Positions 28,038-36,227 of a DNA stretch of 64,000 bases are shown in pieces. The DNA is from Terripilifer ovatus (GTDB taxonomy: Bacteria; Pseudomonadota; Alphaproteobacteria; Rhizobiales; Beijerinckiaceae). The notes under the pieces are model-generated. The model saw only the letters and a program-made list of their open reading frames with translations. It had not been told where the DNA came from and did no database searches. Location of the stretch: NCBI GenBank assembly GCA_029222685.1, contig JARHVB010000019.1:1-64000 (forward strand), read 5' to 3'. The position numbers were made by a program, and so were the translations under genes. The stretch's first letter is position 1. Every line of letters starts with the position of its first letter.

Positions 28038-29462
28038 ATGAGACGGCACCGCCGCGTTAAAATTCTCGCCACCCTCGGGCCTGCCTCGCAGGATCCAGCC
28101 GTGGTCGAACAATTGTTCGTGGCGGGTGCGGACGTATTCCGCATCAATATGAGCCATGCCACGCACGAGGGCATGCGCGAGCGGATCGCCACCATCCGCG
28201 CGCTTGAGAAGAAGCACAAACATCCGATCGGCATTCTCGTCGATCTGCAGGGCCCGAAACTCAGGGTCGGCGAGTTCAAGGATGGCGGCGTCGACTTGAA
28301 GAAGGGCGACCGCCTCGTTTTCGACAATAGGAAGACGCCTGGAGATGCGACGCGCGTGTGCCTGCCGCATCCCGAAATCCTGCGCGCCCTGCGGCCGGGA
28401 CATACGGTGCTGATCGATGACGGCAAGGTCCGCCTGCATGTGGTCGAGGCGACGCATGACCGTTCCATCGTCGAGGTCGACGTCGCCGGCCGGATTTCCA
28501 ATCGCAAGGGCGTCAGCCTGCCGGACACCGAAATCCCGGTTTCGGCGATGACCGAAAAGGATCGTTCCGATCTCGATGCGGCGCTGGCGGAGGGTGTCGA
28601 CTGGATAGCGGTGTCCTTCGTGCAGCGGGCGGACGATATCGCCGAAGTGAAAAAGATCGCCGCCGGCCGCGCGCTGGTGCTGGCGAAGATCGAGAAGCCG
28701 CAGGCTATCGCGCGGCTGGAGGAGATCGTCGAGATTTCCGATGCGATCATGGTGGCGCGCGGCGATCTCGGCGTCGAAATGCCGGTCGAGAAAGTGCCCG
28801 GCCTGCAGAAGCGGATGAACCGCCTGGCGCGCCGTCTCGGCAAGCCGGTCGTCGTCGCCACGCAGATGCTGGAATCGATGATCCAGTCGCCGGTGCCGAC
28901 ACGCGCCGAAGTCTCCGACGTGGCCACGGCTGTCTATGAAGGCGCCGACGCCATCATGCTGTCGGCGGAAAGCGCCGCTGGCCAATATCCCATCGACGCT
29001 GTGGCGACGATGAACCGGATCGCGGTCGAGGTCGAGGCCGACGACATCTATCGCTCCATCATCAACGCGCAGCGCAGCGCCCCCGAGCCGACCGGCGCCG
29101 ACGCCATAGCGGGCGCAGCGCGCGACGTCGCCGATACGCTCGATCTCAAAGCCATCTGCGCCTGGACGTTTTCGGGCTCGACCGCGCTGCGCGTGGCGCG
29201 CGAACGGGCGAAGCCGCCGGTGATTGCGCTGACGCCCAATACCGATACGGCGCGGCGCCTGTCACTCGTCTGGGGCGTGCATGCGATCGTCACCAAGGAC
29301 ACTGCCGATGTGGACGACATGTCGAAGCGCGCCTGCAAATTTGCCAATCGTGAAGGCTTTTCCAAAGAGGGCGATCGCATCCTGGTGATCGCCGGCCTGC
29401 CGTTCCGCACGCCGGGCGCGACCAATATGCTGCGGATTGCCTTCACCAGCAGCGAGAGCTGA
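28038..29462 (+). CDS. pyk: Pyruvate kinase
   Basis: A 474-residue glycolytic enzyme that makes pyruvate and ATP from phosphoenolpyruvate and ADP. RVKILATLGPAS opens the barrel, FRINMSHATHEG carries the phosphoenolpyruvate-site residues, and LVLAKIEKPQAIARLEEIV followed by IMVARGDLGVEMP is the family signature with the catalytic Lys and Mg ligands. The C-terminal domain (TFSGSTALRVARERAKPPVIALTP) is complete. The gene follows DUF1036 by 12 bp and is likely transcribed with it. Its stop is 2 bp from the end of the convergent hydrolase gene. Confidence 0.97.
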   Translation: MRRHRRVKILATLGPASQDPAVVEQLFVAGADVFRINMSHATHEGMRERIATIRALEKKHKHPIGILVDLQGPKLRVGEFKDGGVDLKKGDRLVFDNRKTPGDATRVCLPHPEILRALRPGHTVLIDDGKVRLHVVEATHDRSIVEVDVAGRISNRKGVSLPDTEIPVSAMTEKDRSDLDAALAEGVDWIAVSFVQRADDIAEVKKIAAGRALVLAKIEKPQAIARLEEIVEISDAIMVARGDLGVEMPVEKVPGLQKRMNRLARRLGKPVVVATQMLESMIQSPVPTRAEVSDVATAVYEGADAIMLSAESAAGQYPIDAVATMNRIAVEVEADDIYRSIINAQRSAPEPTGADAIAGAARDVADTLDLKAICAWTFSGSTALRVARERAKPPVIALTPNTDTARRLSLVWGVHAIVTKDTADVDDMSKRACKFANREGFSKEGDRILVIAGLPFRTPGATNMLRIAFTSSES

Positions 29463-29464
29463 AT

Positions 29465-30445
29465 TTATTTCACTGCCGCATGCGCCCGCGTGCGCGCGGC
29501 GACTTCCATGATGGCGTCAATGACGGTTCGCGGCTGTGCCCAATGTGGCGAATGGCCGACGCCGGGCAGCACTTGCAGGGTGGCGCCTGGAATATCGCGG
29601 GCGCTGCCGTAGCTGTGAATATGGGTGTAGACGATGGCGTCCTGGTCGCCGGTGACGACGGCGGTCGGCACGCTGATATTGCCGTAGCGCGGCGCTTCGC
29701 GGGTGACGAATTCCTTGATCACATCGACGTCCTGCGAATTGGCGCGAAAGCTCGCAGGGCGCAGGACGAGCGGAATGCCGACCCGTTCGCTGTAATCGTC
29801 AGGGGCGGGCTGCGGCGCGAAGACGCCCCCTATCGCGGTATCAAGGGAATAGAGGCCGAGCGGCATGATGACCGTATTGGTGACGAGAGGACCGATCACC
29901 GGCGTCGCTGTCAGCGAATAGTATAAGGCAATGCCGCCGGGCCAGGGATGGCTGACAGGTGCAAGCAGCACGAGCCCGCGGGCGAACCGGCTATGGTCGA
30001 GCGCCAGGTTGATGGCCATGACGCCGGCAAGTGAATGTCCGACGACGATCACGTCTTGCACGCCGATTTTTTCCATCGCGGCGCGGATGAGCACAGCCTG
30101 CCGGGCTGGCGATGCGTCGGTGCTGCCGCCGAGACGCGCGCTGCGGCCGTGGCCTGGCCGATCGACGCTGATGACGCGAAAGCCGAGTTGCTGGAGACCG
30201 GGTGCGAGCGGCAGGCGCATGTCCGCCTCGTTGCCGCTGGCGCCGTGGATCAGCAGGATCGTGCCGATCGGCTCGCCGTCCGGACGCGTGTCGACAAGGT
30301 GGATGCGGCCGCCGTCAACGTCGACGAATTGTCCTCGCGCCGGATAGCGCGCCTCGATCCTGCGGACCTCCCACTGGGTGAAGACGAGCGCGGCGGCCAG
30401 CGCGGCGGCGACGAGAAGCAGGATGAAAGCCAGCATTTTGCGCAT
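29465..30445 (-). CDS. Alpha/beta hydrolase with N-terminal membrane anchor
   Basis: A 326-residue protein. The first 25 residues (MRKMLAFILLLVAAALAAAL) form an uncleaved anchor or signal. The fold follows: ILLIHGASGN oxyanion region, VDRPGHGRS, nucleophile elbow VVGHSLAGVMA and a late GVGHSPHW histidine. All three catalytic residues are present (Ser, Asp in VTGDQDAIV, His). The substrate is unknown; epoxide hydrolase, haloperoxidase and esterase relatives share these motifs. It is probably anchored to the periplasmic face. It is followed on the same strand by nothing and preceded by the TPR gene. Confidence 0.87.
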   Translation of the reverse strand: MRKMLAFILLLVAAALAAALVFTQWEVRRIEARYPARGQFVDVDGGRIHLVDTRPDGEPIGTILLIHGASGNEADMRLPLAPGLQQLGFRVISVDRPGHGRSARLGGSTDASPARQAVLIRAAMEKIGVQDVIVVGHSLAGVMAINLALDHSRFARGLVLLAPVSHPWPGGIALYYSLTATPVIGPLVTNTVIMPLGLYSLDTAIGGVFAPQPAPDDYSERVGIPLVLRPASFRANSQDVDVIKEFVTREAPRYGNISVPTAVVTGDQDAIVYTHIHSYGSARDIPGATLQVLPGVGHSPHWAQPRTVIDAIMEVAARTRAHAAVK

Positions 30446-30516
30446 GTCACCGGTTCAACAGGATGCCGCCGTGGCCGCGGCAAGGGCTGCGGATCGGTTG
30501 GGCCTGGCCGGAACTG

Positions 30517-31224
30517 CTAGATGTCGCGACCGTCGAACTTCTGAGTCAATTCCTCAACAAGTTTACGAACGTCGTCCTGTTTTGGATTTATGGCGAGGGC
30601 GCGGCGCATCACATCGAGGGCGCGGCGGTCAAAGCCGGCGCGGTAGAGAATATAGCCGAGGCCCGTAAGGGCGCCGAAATGGCGTGGCTCCAGGGCGAGC
30701 GCCTGGCCCAGATCGGCGACGGCGCCATTGATGTCATCGGCGCGGAAACGTGCCGTGGCGCGCTGGTTCCAGGCTTCCGCCCATTCGGGCTCGACGATGA
30801 CGATCTTGTCGAGCAATTCCTCCGCGAGCTTGAATTCGCGCTGGCGGGTGGCATTGAGGGCGCGGTTCATCAGCAGATCGGCGGTGTCGGAGCCCGAGCG
30901 CAGCCAGACTCTCTCGATGGCGCCGGCGATGCCCTTGGCCTCGTCCTCGTCCTCGGCTTTGCCGAGCCGGTCGAACAGTTCGGCGAGAATCTTGTCGCGG
31001 CCGCGCAACTGGTCGTCGGGCGCCTCCGGCGCTGCAGGGGCTGGCTGGCCCGCCTGCGGCTGTCCACTGCGCGGGGCAGGTGGGGTGCTGCGGTTTTGCA
31101 CGGAAAAAATGAAGGAATTGGCGCTGGATCGCTCAGAGGCGAACCCGTCCGGACCGGCGACAGCCGGGGCGGCGATGGAAGCCAGGAAAAGAACCAGGCC
31201 GAATCCGGACGAAAACGAATGCAT
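30517..31224 (-). CDS. Exported tetratricopeptide repeat protein
   Basis: A 235-residue protein. A signal peptide (MHSFSSGFGLVLFLASIAAP, cleavage near AVAG) is followed by a Pro/Gln-rich stretch and then by four to five TPR-like helix pairs: PEWAEAWNQRATARFRADDINGAVADLGQALALEPRH is the clearest. TPR proteins of this layout act as periplasmic scaffolds. The start MHSF at 31224 was chosen because the signal peptide begins there; the frame extends 12 codons upstream. It stands between rpmJ and the hydrolase gene on the same strand, after the rpmJ terminator. Confidence 0.85.
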   Translation of the reverse strand: MHSFSSGFGLVLFLASIAAPAVAGPDGFASERSSANSFIFSVQNRSTPPAPRSGQPQAGQPAPAAPEAPDDQLRGRDKILAELFDRLGKAEDEDEAKGIAGAIERVWLRSGSDTADLLMNRALNATRQREFKLAEELLDKIVIVEPEWAEAWNQRATARFRADDINGAVADLGQALALEPRHFGALTGLGYILYRAGFDRRALDVMRRALAINPKQDDVRKLVEELTQKFDGRDI

Positions 31225-31301
31225 GGCAGGAAATCTAGGACGCTGCCGGGCCGCCGTCAAAGACCGCCGCGAATTTGTCGTTCACGACCCTGCGAGCATG
31301 C

Positions 31302-31332
31302 AAAAGCGAACCCCGGCGCGGGCGCCGGGGTT
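31302..31332 (-). terminator. Rho-independent terminator downstream of rpmJ
   Basis: Reading the minus strand, AACCCCGGCGC pairs with GCGCCGGGGTT across a 2-nt centre, an 11-bp very GC-rich stem. It is followed by CGCTTTTG, a short U-tract. It lies 32 bp after the rpmJ stop and ahead of the TPR gene. Confidence 0.85.
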
Positions 31333-31363
31333 TGGCAAAAATCTTCGACAGAATCAGTCGTCC

Positions 31364-31489
31364 TTAGCCCTGGCGGGCCTTGAAGCGCTTCTGCACCTTG
31401 TTGATGATGTAGACGCGGCCCTTACGGCGCACGAGCTGGTTCGCGCGATGGCGCGTGCGCAGCGATTTCAAAGAGTTGCGGACTTTCAT
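31364..31489 (-). CDS. rpmJ: 50S ribosomal protein L36, cysteine-free form
   Basis: A 41-residue basic protein starting [20 protein letters not shown] and ending [13 protein letters not shown], the alphaproteobacterial L36. The zinc-binding cysteines and histidine of the usual L36 are missing, so this is the zinc-independent type. It binds 23S rRNA in the large subunit. The ATG at 31489 is preceded by an ordinary upstream region; the frame continues upstream only in non-L36-like sequence. It has its own terminator and so is a one-gene unit. Confidence 0.97.
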   Translation of the reverse strand: MKVRNSLKSLRTRHRANQLVRRKGRVYIINKVQKRFKARQG

Positions 31490-31698
31490 AATCGAATTCC
31501 CGGTGATTTTGGAATGGCGCCCGGGCAAGCCCGCTGCCAAATGTGAGCGGCATATGCCCGATTTCGCCGTTCCGATCAACTCCCAATCGACTGCAAGTGT
31601 CGCCTGAACGTCAGAATCCAGACAAATTGACTGGCTCGCCCGCCGGTTTACTGTGCACCACGGCCCGTCACTAAGCTTCCAATATTACAGGAAATTCC

Positions 31699-32463
31699 AT
31701 GTCCAGCCTGTCTCCGCTCGCAGAACGCCTCGTGACGGCCCGCAAAGGGAGGCGGCAGGCAGCTTATGCGCCGTCGCTTTTGCCGGTGGACAATGCCGCC
31801 GCCTATGCCGTCCAGGCCGAGGTCGCCGGCGCACTGGGGACCATCCCGGCGGGGTGGAAGGTCGGGCTTATTCCCGGCGGCGGCGCCTTTGGCGCACCGA
31901 TCCTGGCTTGCGACCTGATGACGAGCGGCGCGACCTATGGTCTGGCGCCGGACATGGGCGGCGTGAAGGTGGAGGCCGAGCTGGCGGTGCGTCTGGCGCG
32001 CGATCTGCCGCCCAGGCCGGGTAAGCCCTATACGCGCGCGGATATTCTCGATGCCGTCGGCGAGGTCTTCGTCGGCATCGAACTGGTGGCGACCCGATTC
32101 AACAATGTTGAGGACGCGCCGTTCGCAGCGAAGCTTGCCGACAATTTCAACAATGGGGCCTATGTGGTCGGCGGCGGCACGAAGACGTTCAAGGCGATCG
32201 ACCTGTCGCAGATCCGCTGCCGCCTCAGCGTCGATGGCGAGATCACCAATGACCGGCTGGGCGGACACGGCGACAGCGATCCTCTCGTGCCGGTGGTCGC
32301 CTGGGCTTCGGCGCAGTGCGATCTCCTCGGCGGGCTGAAGGCCGGACAGTTCATCACCACGGGGACGCTCAACGTGCCGGTTGCGCTTGATCGCGCGGCA
32401 AGGCTCGAGGCCTCGCTTGAAGGGGTTGGCACGGTGTCCGTGGCTGTGGTGATGCGAGGCTGA
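31699..32463 (+). CDS. 2-keto-4-pentenoate hydratase / fumarylacetoacetate hydrolase-like protein
   Basis: A 254-residue member of the FAH/MhpD superfamily. VKVEAELAVRLARDLP supplies the metal-binding E-x-E motif, followed by AVGEVFVGIELVATRF and DNFNNGAYVVGG; the late FITTGTLNVPV motif is also conserved. In meta-cleavage pathways such enzymes hydrate 2-hydroxypenta-2,4-dienoate. No other meta-cleavage gene adjoins it, so the true substrate is not fixed. The ATG at 31699 matches the family start. It is transcribed alone on the plus strand. Confidence 0.87.
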   Translation: MSSLSPLAERLVTARKGRRQAAYAPSLLPVDNAAAYAVQAEVAGALGTIPAGWKVGLIPGGGAFGAPILACDLMTSGATYGLAPDMGGVKVEAELAVRLARDLPPRPGKPYTRADILDAVGEVFVGIELVATRFNNVEDAPFAAKLADNFNNGAYVVGGGTKTFKAIDLSQIRCRLSVDGEITNDRLGGHGDSDPLVPVVAWASAQCDLLGGLKAGQFITTGTLNVPVALDRAARLEASLEGVGTVSVAVVMRG

Positions 32464-32530
32464 GGCTGGCAGCTTCATCAGCTACATCGTGACGCCGCAG
32501 CGCTTCAACGTCATGCCCCCGGGCTGAACA

Positions 32531-32643
32531 CTTGTCGCGGGTATCCACGCGGTGACGCCGCGTTGCTGTTCCAGAATGTCCAGCGTACCTTTTCTTAAGC
32601 GCGACAGCGCACGACGGCGTGGGTGCCCGCGACAAGCGCGGGC
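32531..32643. repeat. Intergenic palindromic repeat element
   Basis: Outer arms CTTGTCGCGGGTATCC (32531-32546) and GGGTGCCCGCGACAAG (32621-32636) are nearly complementary. An inner hairpin GCCCGC...GCGGGC lies at 32625-32643. The pattern resembles the dispersed CTTGTCGCGGGCAT-type repeats known in Bradyrhizobium-related genomes. It fills most of the 224-bp gap before the MBL gene. Confidence 0.6.
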
Positions 32644-32687
32644 ATGACGGCGCGGAGGTCGCGCGGTCGCTGCCTCTTTACTTCGCC

Positions 32688-33539
32688 TCACAAATCCGGA
32701 TGCAGCTCGTATGTGTTGCCGTTGCGGGAGACGGCATTGAGGCCGGGAAAGTCGAGATGCGCGCCGGCGACGCGGATGTTGTCGGCTGCCGCCATGTCGA
32801 GGATGCGCTTGCGCGAGATGATGGCCTGCTGCGGATCGACATCGAAGACGAAGGCGATGTCGGGATTTTTGAGCTGCAGGAAATGCATATGTATGATGTC
32901 GCCGAACATCATCACGCAATCCTTGCCCGATTGAACGACCCATGACGTATGCCCCGGCGTATGGCCAGGCGCATTGATGGCGGAAATGCCGGGCAGGGCT
33001 TCGCCGTCCTGCACGCGCCGCATGTTTTTCTTGTAGGGACCGATCGTAGTGACGGCGCGCGCGATGTTCTTGCGGGTGCGCTCGGTCTCGCCCTGGGAGG
33101 CCTCGCGATCGACGAAGAAGGCGGCTTCCCTGTCATGCACGATCAATTCCGCATTGGGAAAATACGGCTTGTCATCGCCGTCGACGAGGCCGTTGGAATG
33201 ATCGGGGTGGATATGGGTCAGCATGATATGGGTGATGGTCTGCGGATCGACGCCGAGATTGCGCAGGTTTTCCGGCAGTTTCCCAAGAGCCGGCCCCATC
33301 GTATTGCCTGATCCCGCATCGATGAGCGCCCGCATCGGGCCGCGTTCGAGGAGGAAAGCGTTGACGGACAGATAGACCGGGTCTTCCAGGGTCAGGCCGG
33401 ACATTTTCTGGGTGACGGCTTTGTCGACGTTGATCGCCGTTTCGATCGTGGTCTGGAAGACGCCGTCGCTGACGGCGGTCAGCTTGATGTCGCCGATCAT
33501 ATACGGGCGCGAATGCGTCGCCGTGTGCTTGTCGATCAT
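32688..33539 (-). CDS. MBL fold metallo-hydrolase
   Basis: A 283-residue metallo-beta-lactamase-fold enzyme. LTHIHPDHSNGLVDGDD carries the HxHxDH dinuclear metal site, GHTPGHTSW the third ligand histidine, and MFGDIIH the bridging aspartate. AHLDFPGL near the end provides the last histidine. Relatives include lactonases and hydrolases acting on thioesters or aryl esters; the substrate is not clear. The ATG at 33539 has GGGGGAACCG before it. Both flanks carry palindromic repeat elements, which isolates it as a single transcription unit. Confidence 0.88.
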   Translation of the reverse strand: MIDKHTATHSRPYMIGDIKLTAVSDGVFQTTIETAINVDKAVTQKMSGLTLEDPVYLSVNAFLLERGPMRALIDAGSGNTMGPALGKLPENLRNLGVDPQTITHIMLTHIHPDHSNGLVDGDDKPYFPNAELIVHDREAAFFVDREASQGETERTRKNIARAVTTIGPYKKNMRRVQDGEALPGISAINAPGHTPGHTSWVVQSGKDCVMMFGDIIHMHFLQLKNPDIAFVFDVDPQQAIISRKRILDMAAADNIRVAGAHLDFPGLNAVSRNGNTYELHPDL

Positions 33540-33561
33540 CGGTTCCCCCGTTATGTTGTTT

Positions 33562-33678
33562 TTGTCATTCCCGCCAAGCGAAGCGCAGAGCGGGAATCCA
33601 GAGGCAGCGTACGGCTTATCGTTGTTTCGCTTGGCTCCTGGTTTCCCGCTCGCCCCTGCGGCGCGTCGGGAATGACAA
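33562..33678. repeat. Intergenic palindromic repeat element
   Basis: Perfect 12-bp arms TTGTCATTCCCG (33562-33573) and CGGGAATGACAA (33667-33678) bound a 117-bp element between the MBL and cupin genes. The TCATTCCCGC...GCGGGAATCCAGA style is a common dispersed repeat in Hyphomicrobiales genomes. Confidence 0.7.
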
Positions 33679-33694
33679 GGGGCGGGCTATTGCC

Positions 33695-34279
33695 TCAAAG
33701 ATCCGCCGGCGGTGAATAGGCCAATTGCTTGGCGGTGCCTTCCTTCGGCGGAAATTCCGATACCTTCTGAAACAGCATGTGCATGAACAGGAAGAGCGGC
33801 TTCGCCTTCATGACGAGCGTGATGCATTCGTCGTCGTGATCGTCGGAAAAGTGCTGGTGCACGCAGGCGTTCTCGACGATCAGGGCGTCGCCGGCTTCCC
33901 AGTCGAGACGGCGGCCGTCATGCACGTCGTGGCCCTTGCCCTTGAGGACGAAGAAGACGGCGCTGTTCATGTGGCCGTGCTTTTGGCCGTAGCCGCCGGG
34001 CGAGAACACCTCGATATGGGTTTCGATGGACTGGGCCACCTTCACCGCCTGGGGATTGATGATCTTCTTGCCGTAATGGCCGGGGCCGCCCTTCCACTTG
34101 TGATCGCGGGTCGGGTAGACGCGCGGCTGGGTGAAAAGCTCGCGCACCAGTTCGCCATAGGTGCCTTCGAGCGCGCGCACGAAGACGCGCTTCCTGGTCC
34201 AGCGTTCCCAGACGACTTCTTCCTTGCCGTCGTTGACGCTGTTGTGGCCGGGGCCGGCGATGTTGGCTTCCATATCCAT
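33695..34279 (-). CDS. Cupin domain protein
   Basis: A 194-residue single-cupin protein. VFSPGGYGQKHGHMNSAVFFVLKGKGHDVHDGRRLDWEAGDALIVENACVHQHFSDD contains both cupin motifs, with H, H and a final H positioned for metal binding. Residues 1-70 form an N-terminal extension that precedes the barrel. Similar proteins are annotated only as cupins; a dioxygenase or isomerase role is possible. The ATG at 34279 is well served by GGAAGGC. It lies 77 bp after the solute-binding gene start side, same strand, and may be cotranscribed with it. Confidence 0.82.
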   Translation of the reverse strand: MDMEANIAGPGHNSVNDGKEEVVWERWTRKRVFVRALEGTYGELVRELFTQPRVYPTRDHKWKGGPGHYGKKIINPQAVKVAQSIETHIEVFSPGGYGQKHGHMNSAVFFVLKGKGHDVHDGRRLDWEAGDALIVENACVHQHFSDDHDDECITLVMKAKPLFLFMHMLFQKVSEFPPKEGTAKQLAYSPPADL

Positions 34280-34356
34280 GCCTTCCGTAGGGCGCTCCCG
34301 GCGCCGGTGATTATTGCTCAGGTATGGCAGCGCTTGCCGCCCGGATCAATGGGCAG

Positions 34357-35397
34357 CTAGCGGAACACCTGATCGTAGATTTTCGCCCATTGGGGAATGG
34401 CAGCATCCAGCTCTTCCGGCGTGGCGAAAACCGCCCGGAATGTCTTCCCATCCGGTCGCAGTTTGGGGTCGGTTGGCGGCACGTTCGGATCAACGGGGAT
34501 GTAGCCGGCGTCGCGGAAAATCGTCTGTCCTTCGGGGGATGCCAGGAAATCGACCAGCAATTTGCCGGCGTTGGGGTGGGGGGCCCCCTGGGTGACGCCG
34601 GCGACCGAAAAGACCGCCATGGCAGGGTCCATGGCGATCCAGGCCGACGGGGCGCCCTGTTTGGCGCTGATGATCGTGTGGTGATTGAAAATCTGCAGGC
34701 CGATGGCGTATTCGCCGGCGATCACCTGATCGAGCACCTGCCGCGCCGAGCCGTTGACACCGGCGATGTTCTGCTTCGCCAGGGCGCGCAGATAGGTCAT
34801 GCCCTTGTCCTCGCCCATGTCCTTGAGCACCATGCCGATGAATCCGGCTGCGGCCGAGGAATTCGGCGTCGCTGCCCAGGCCATCTTCCCGCGCCATTTC
34901 GGATCGAGCAGGTCCTGCAAGGTCTTCGGTTCGGTGCCGGGCTTGATGGTCTCGGTGTTGAAGCCGGGTGTCAGCACGTAAAGATTGGTGGCGACCCAAT
35001 AGCCTTCCGTGTCGAAATAGTCCTTCGGCAGGTGTGATGTCGGCTGCCATTTCATGGCGAGCCCTTCCTTCTTCAATCCGGGCGCGGTCGCTGTGCCGTC
35101 ATAGGTGTCGGCCATGACGCGGCCGGCGCGCGCTTCGTTGGAAATACGCAGCACCAGATCGCTGGCGTCGGCGCGGATGTAATTCACCCGCACGCCATAT
35201 TTTTTCTCGAACAAGGTTTTGGCGGGGACGACGAACTGATTGATGATCTGCGACGTGTACCAGTTGACCTCGCCTTCTTTTTTAGCGGCGTCAATCAGGG
35301 TCTGATCGGCCGCCCGGGCGCTTTCAATGAGAGCGGGCGTGCCGATCAGCAGTATGGTCATCGCGATGGTCGCGAAAAGTCCTTTTGCATGAAGCAA
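34357..35397 (-). CDS. Extracellular solute-binding protein (iron/polyamine-type ABC receptor)
   Basis: A 346-residue periplasmic receptor. The signal peptide (MLHAKGLFATIAMTILLIGT) is cleaved near ARA-A (about residue 29). LIDAAKKEGEVNWYTSQI and FEKKYGVRVNYIRADASDL are typical of the family-1 (FbpA/PotD-like) receptors, and GKMAWAATPNSS is a mid-protein binding segment. The TTG start at 35397 is favoured by AGGAGG 6 nt upstream. No ABC permease or ATPase gene is nearby, so it is an orphan receptor or serves a transporter elsewhere. The cupin gene downstream may share its transcript. Confidence 0.88.
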   Translation of the reverse strand: MLHAKGLFATIAMTILLIGTPALIESARAADQTLIDAAKKEGEVNWYTSQIINQFVVPAKTLFEKKYGVRVNYIRADASDLVLRISNEARAGRVMADTYDGTATAPGLKKEGLAMKWQPTSHLPKDYFDTEGYWVATNLYVLTPGFNTETIKPGTEPKTLQDLLDPKWRGKMAWAATPNSSAAAGFIGMVLKDMGEDKGMTYLRALAKQNIAGVNGSARQVLDQVIAGEYAIGLQIFNHHTIISAKQGAPSAWIAMDPAMAVFSVAGVTQGAPHPNAGKLLVDFLASPEGQTIFRDAGYIPVDPNVPPTDPKLRPDGKTFRAVFATPEELDAAIPQWAKIYDQVFR

Positions 35398-35460
35398 TTT
35401 TATCCTCCTGGTTGTTTTTGTTTTCCGAACGTAGTCGGTTTTGGGGCAGCTCGCTACCCG

Positions 35461-36096
35461 CTATCCCTTGCGCAGGATAGCGCCCTTCTCATAGGCGCGC
35501 ACTACCGCCGGGCGGGCCTTGATGGCCTCGAACCAGCGCTTGAGATTGGGGAAGTCCTCGAGCTTCTGGCCGTGCATTTCGTGCGGCACCACCCAGGGAT
35601 AGGAGGCCATGTCGGCGATGGAATAGTCGCCGGCGAGATAGTCCATCTTGCCGAGCTGGGTGTTCATGACGCCGTAGAGCCGGCCGGTCTCTTTCACATA
35701 GCGGTCGATGGCATAGGGGATTTTTTCCGGCGCGGCGTTGATGAAATGGCCGTTCTGCCCGGCCATAGGACCGAGCCCGCCGACCTGCCAGAACAGCCAT
35801 TCCAGGGTGCGGACCCTGCTGCGCACGTCCGTGGGGATGAATTTGCCAATCTTGTCGGCGAGATAGGTGAGGACGGCGCCGGATTCGAAGACCGTGATCG
35901 GCTCGCCGCCGTCCTTCGGCGCCCTGTCGATGATCGCTGGAATGCGGTTATTCGGCGAAAAGGCGAGGAATTCCGGCTTGAACTGCTCGTTCTTGCTGAT
36001 GTTGACCGGATGCGCCTCCCATTCGAGGCCGGTCTCTTCGAGGAAAATCGCGATTTTCTGTCCGTTCGGCGTGGGCCAGTAATGCAGTTCGATCAT
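35461..36096 (-). CDS. Glutathione S-transferase family protein (YfcG-like)
   Basis: A 211-residue GST. The N-terminal thioredoxin-like domain has YWPTPNGQKIAIFLEETGLEWE, the FSPNNRIPAIID cis-proline and the ESGAVLTYLADKIG glutathione-binding segment. The C-terminal helical domain has GDYSIADMASYPWV. The TPNG motif matches the YfcG/nu-type branch, whose members act as disulfide-bond oxidoreductases using glutathione more than as detoxifying transferases. It is divergent from the peptidase gene and 63 bp downstream of no other minus gene; regulation is unknown. Confidence 0.92.
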   Translation of the reverse strand: MIELHYWPTPNGQKIAIFLEETGLEWEAHPVNISKNEQFKPEFLAFSPNNRIPAIIDRAPKDGGEPITVFESGAVLTYLADKIGKFIPTDVRSRVRTLEWLFWQVGGLGPMAGQNGHFINAAPEKIPYAIDRYVKETGRLYGVMNTQLGKMDYLAGDYSIADMASYPWVVPHEMHGQKLEDFPNLKRWFEAIKARPAVVRAYEKGAILRKG

Positions 36097-36227
36097 GGCG
36101 GAGCTGTTTCCTCAAGTTGATTGGCAAGCGAGTTGAATACACAGTCAGGTGGCAACTATAAGCGCCTCGCGCCCTTTCTCACAGCCGGCCGAAACCCTAA
36201 ATAGGGATCAGATCGCAAGGAGCCGCC

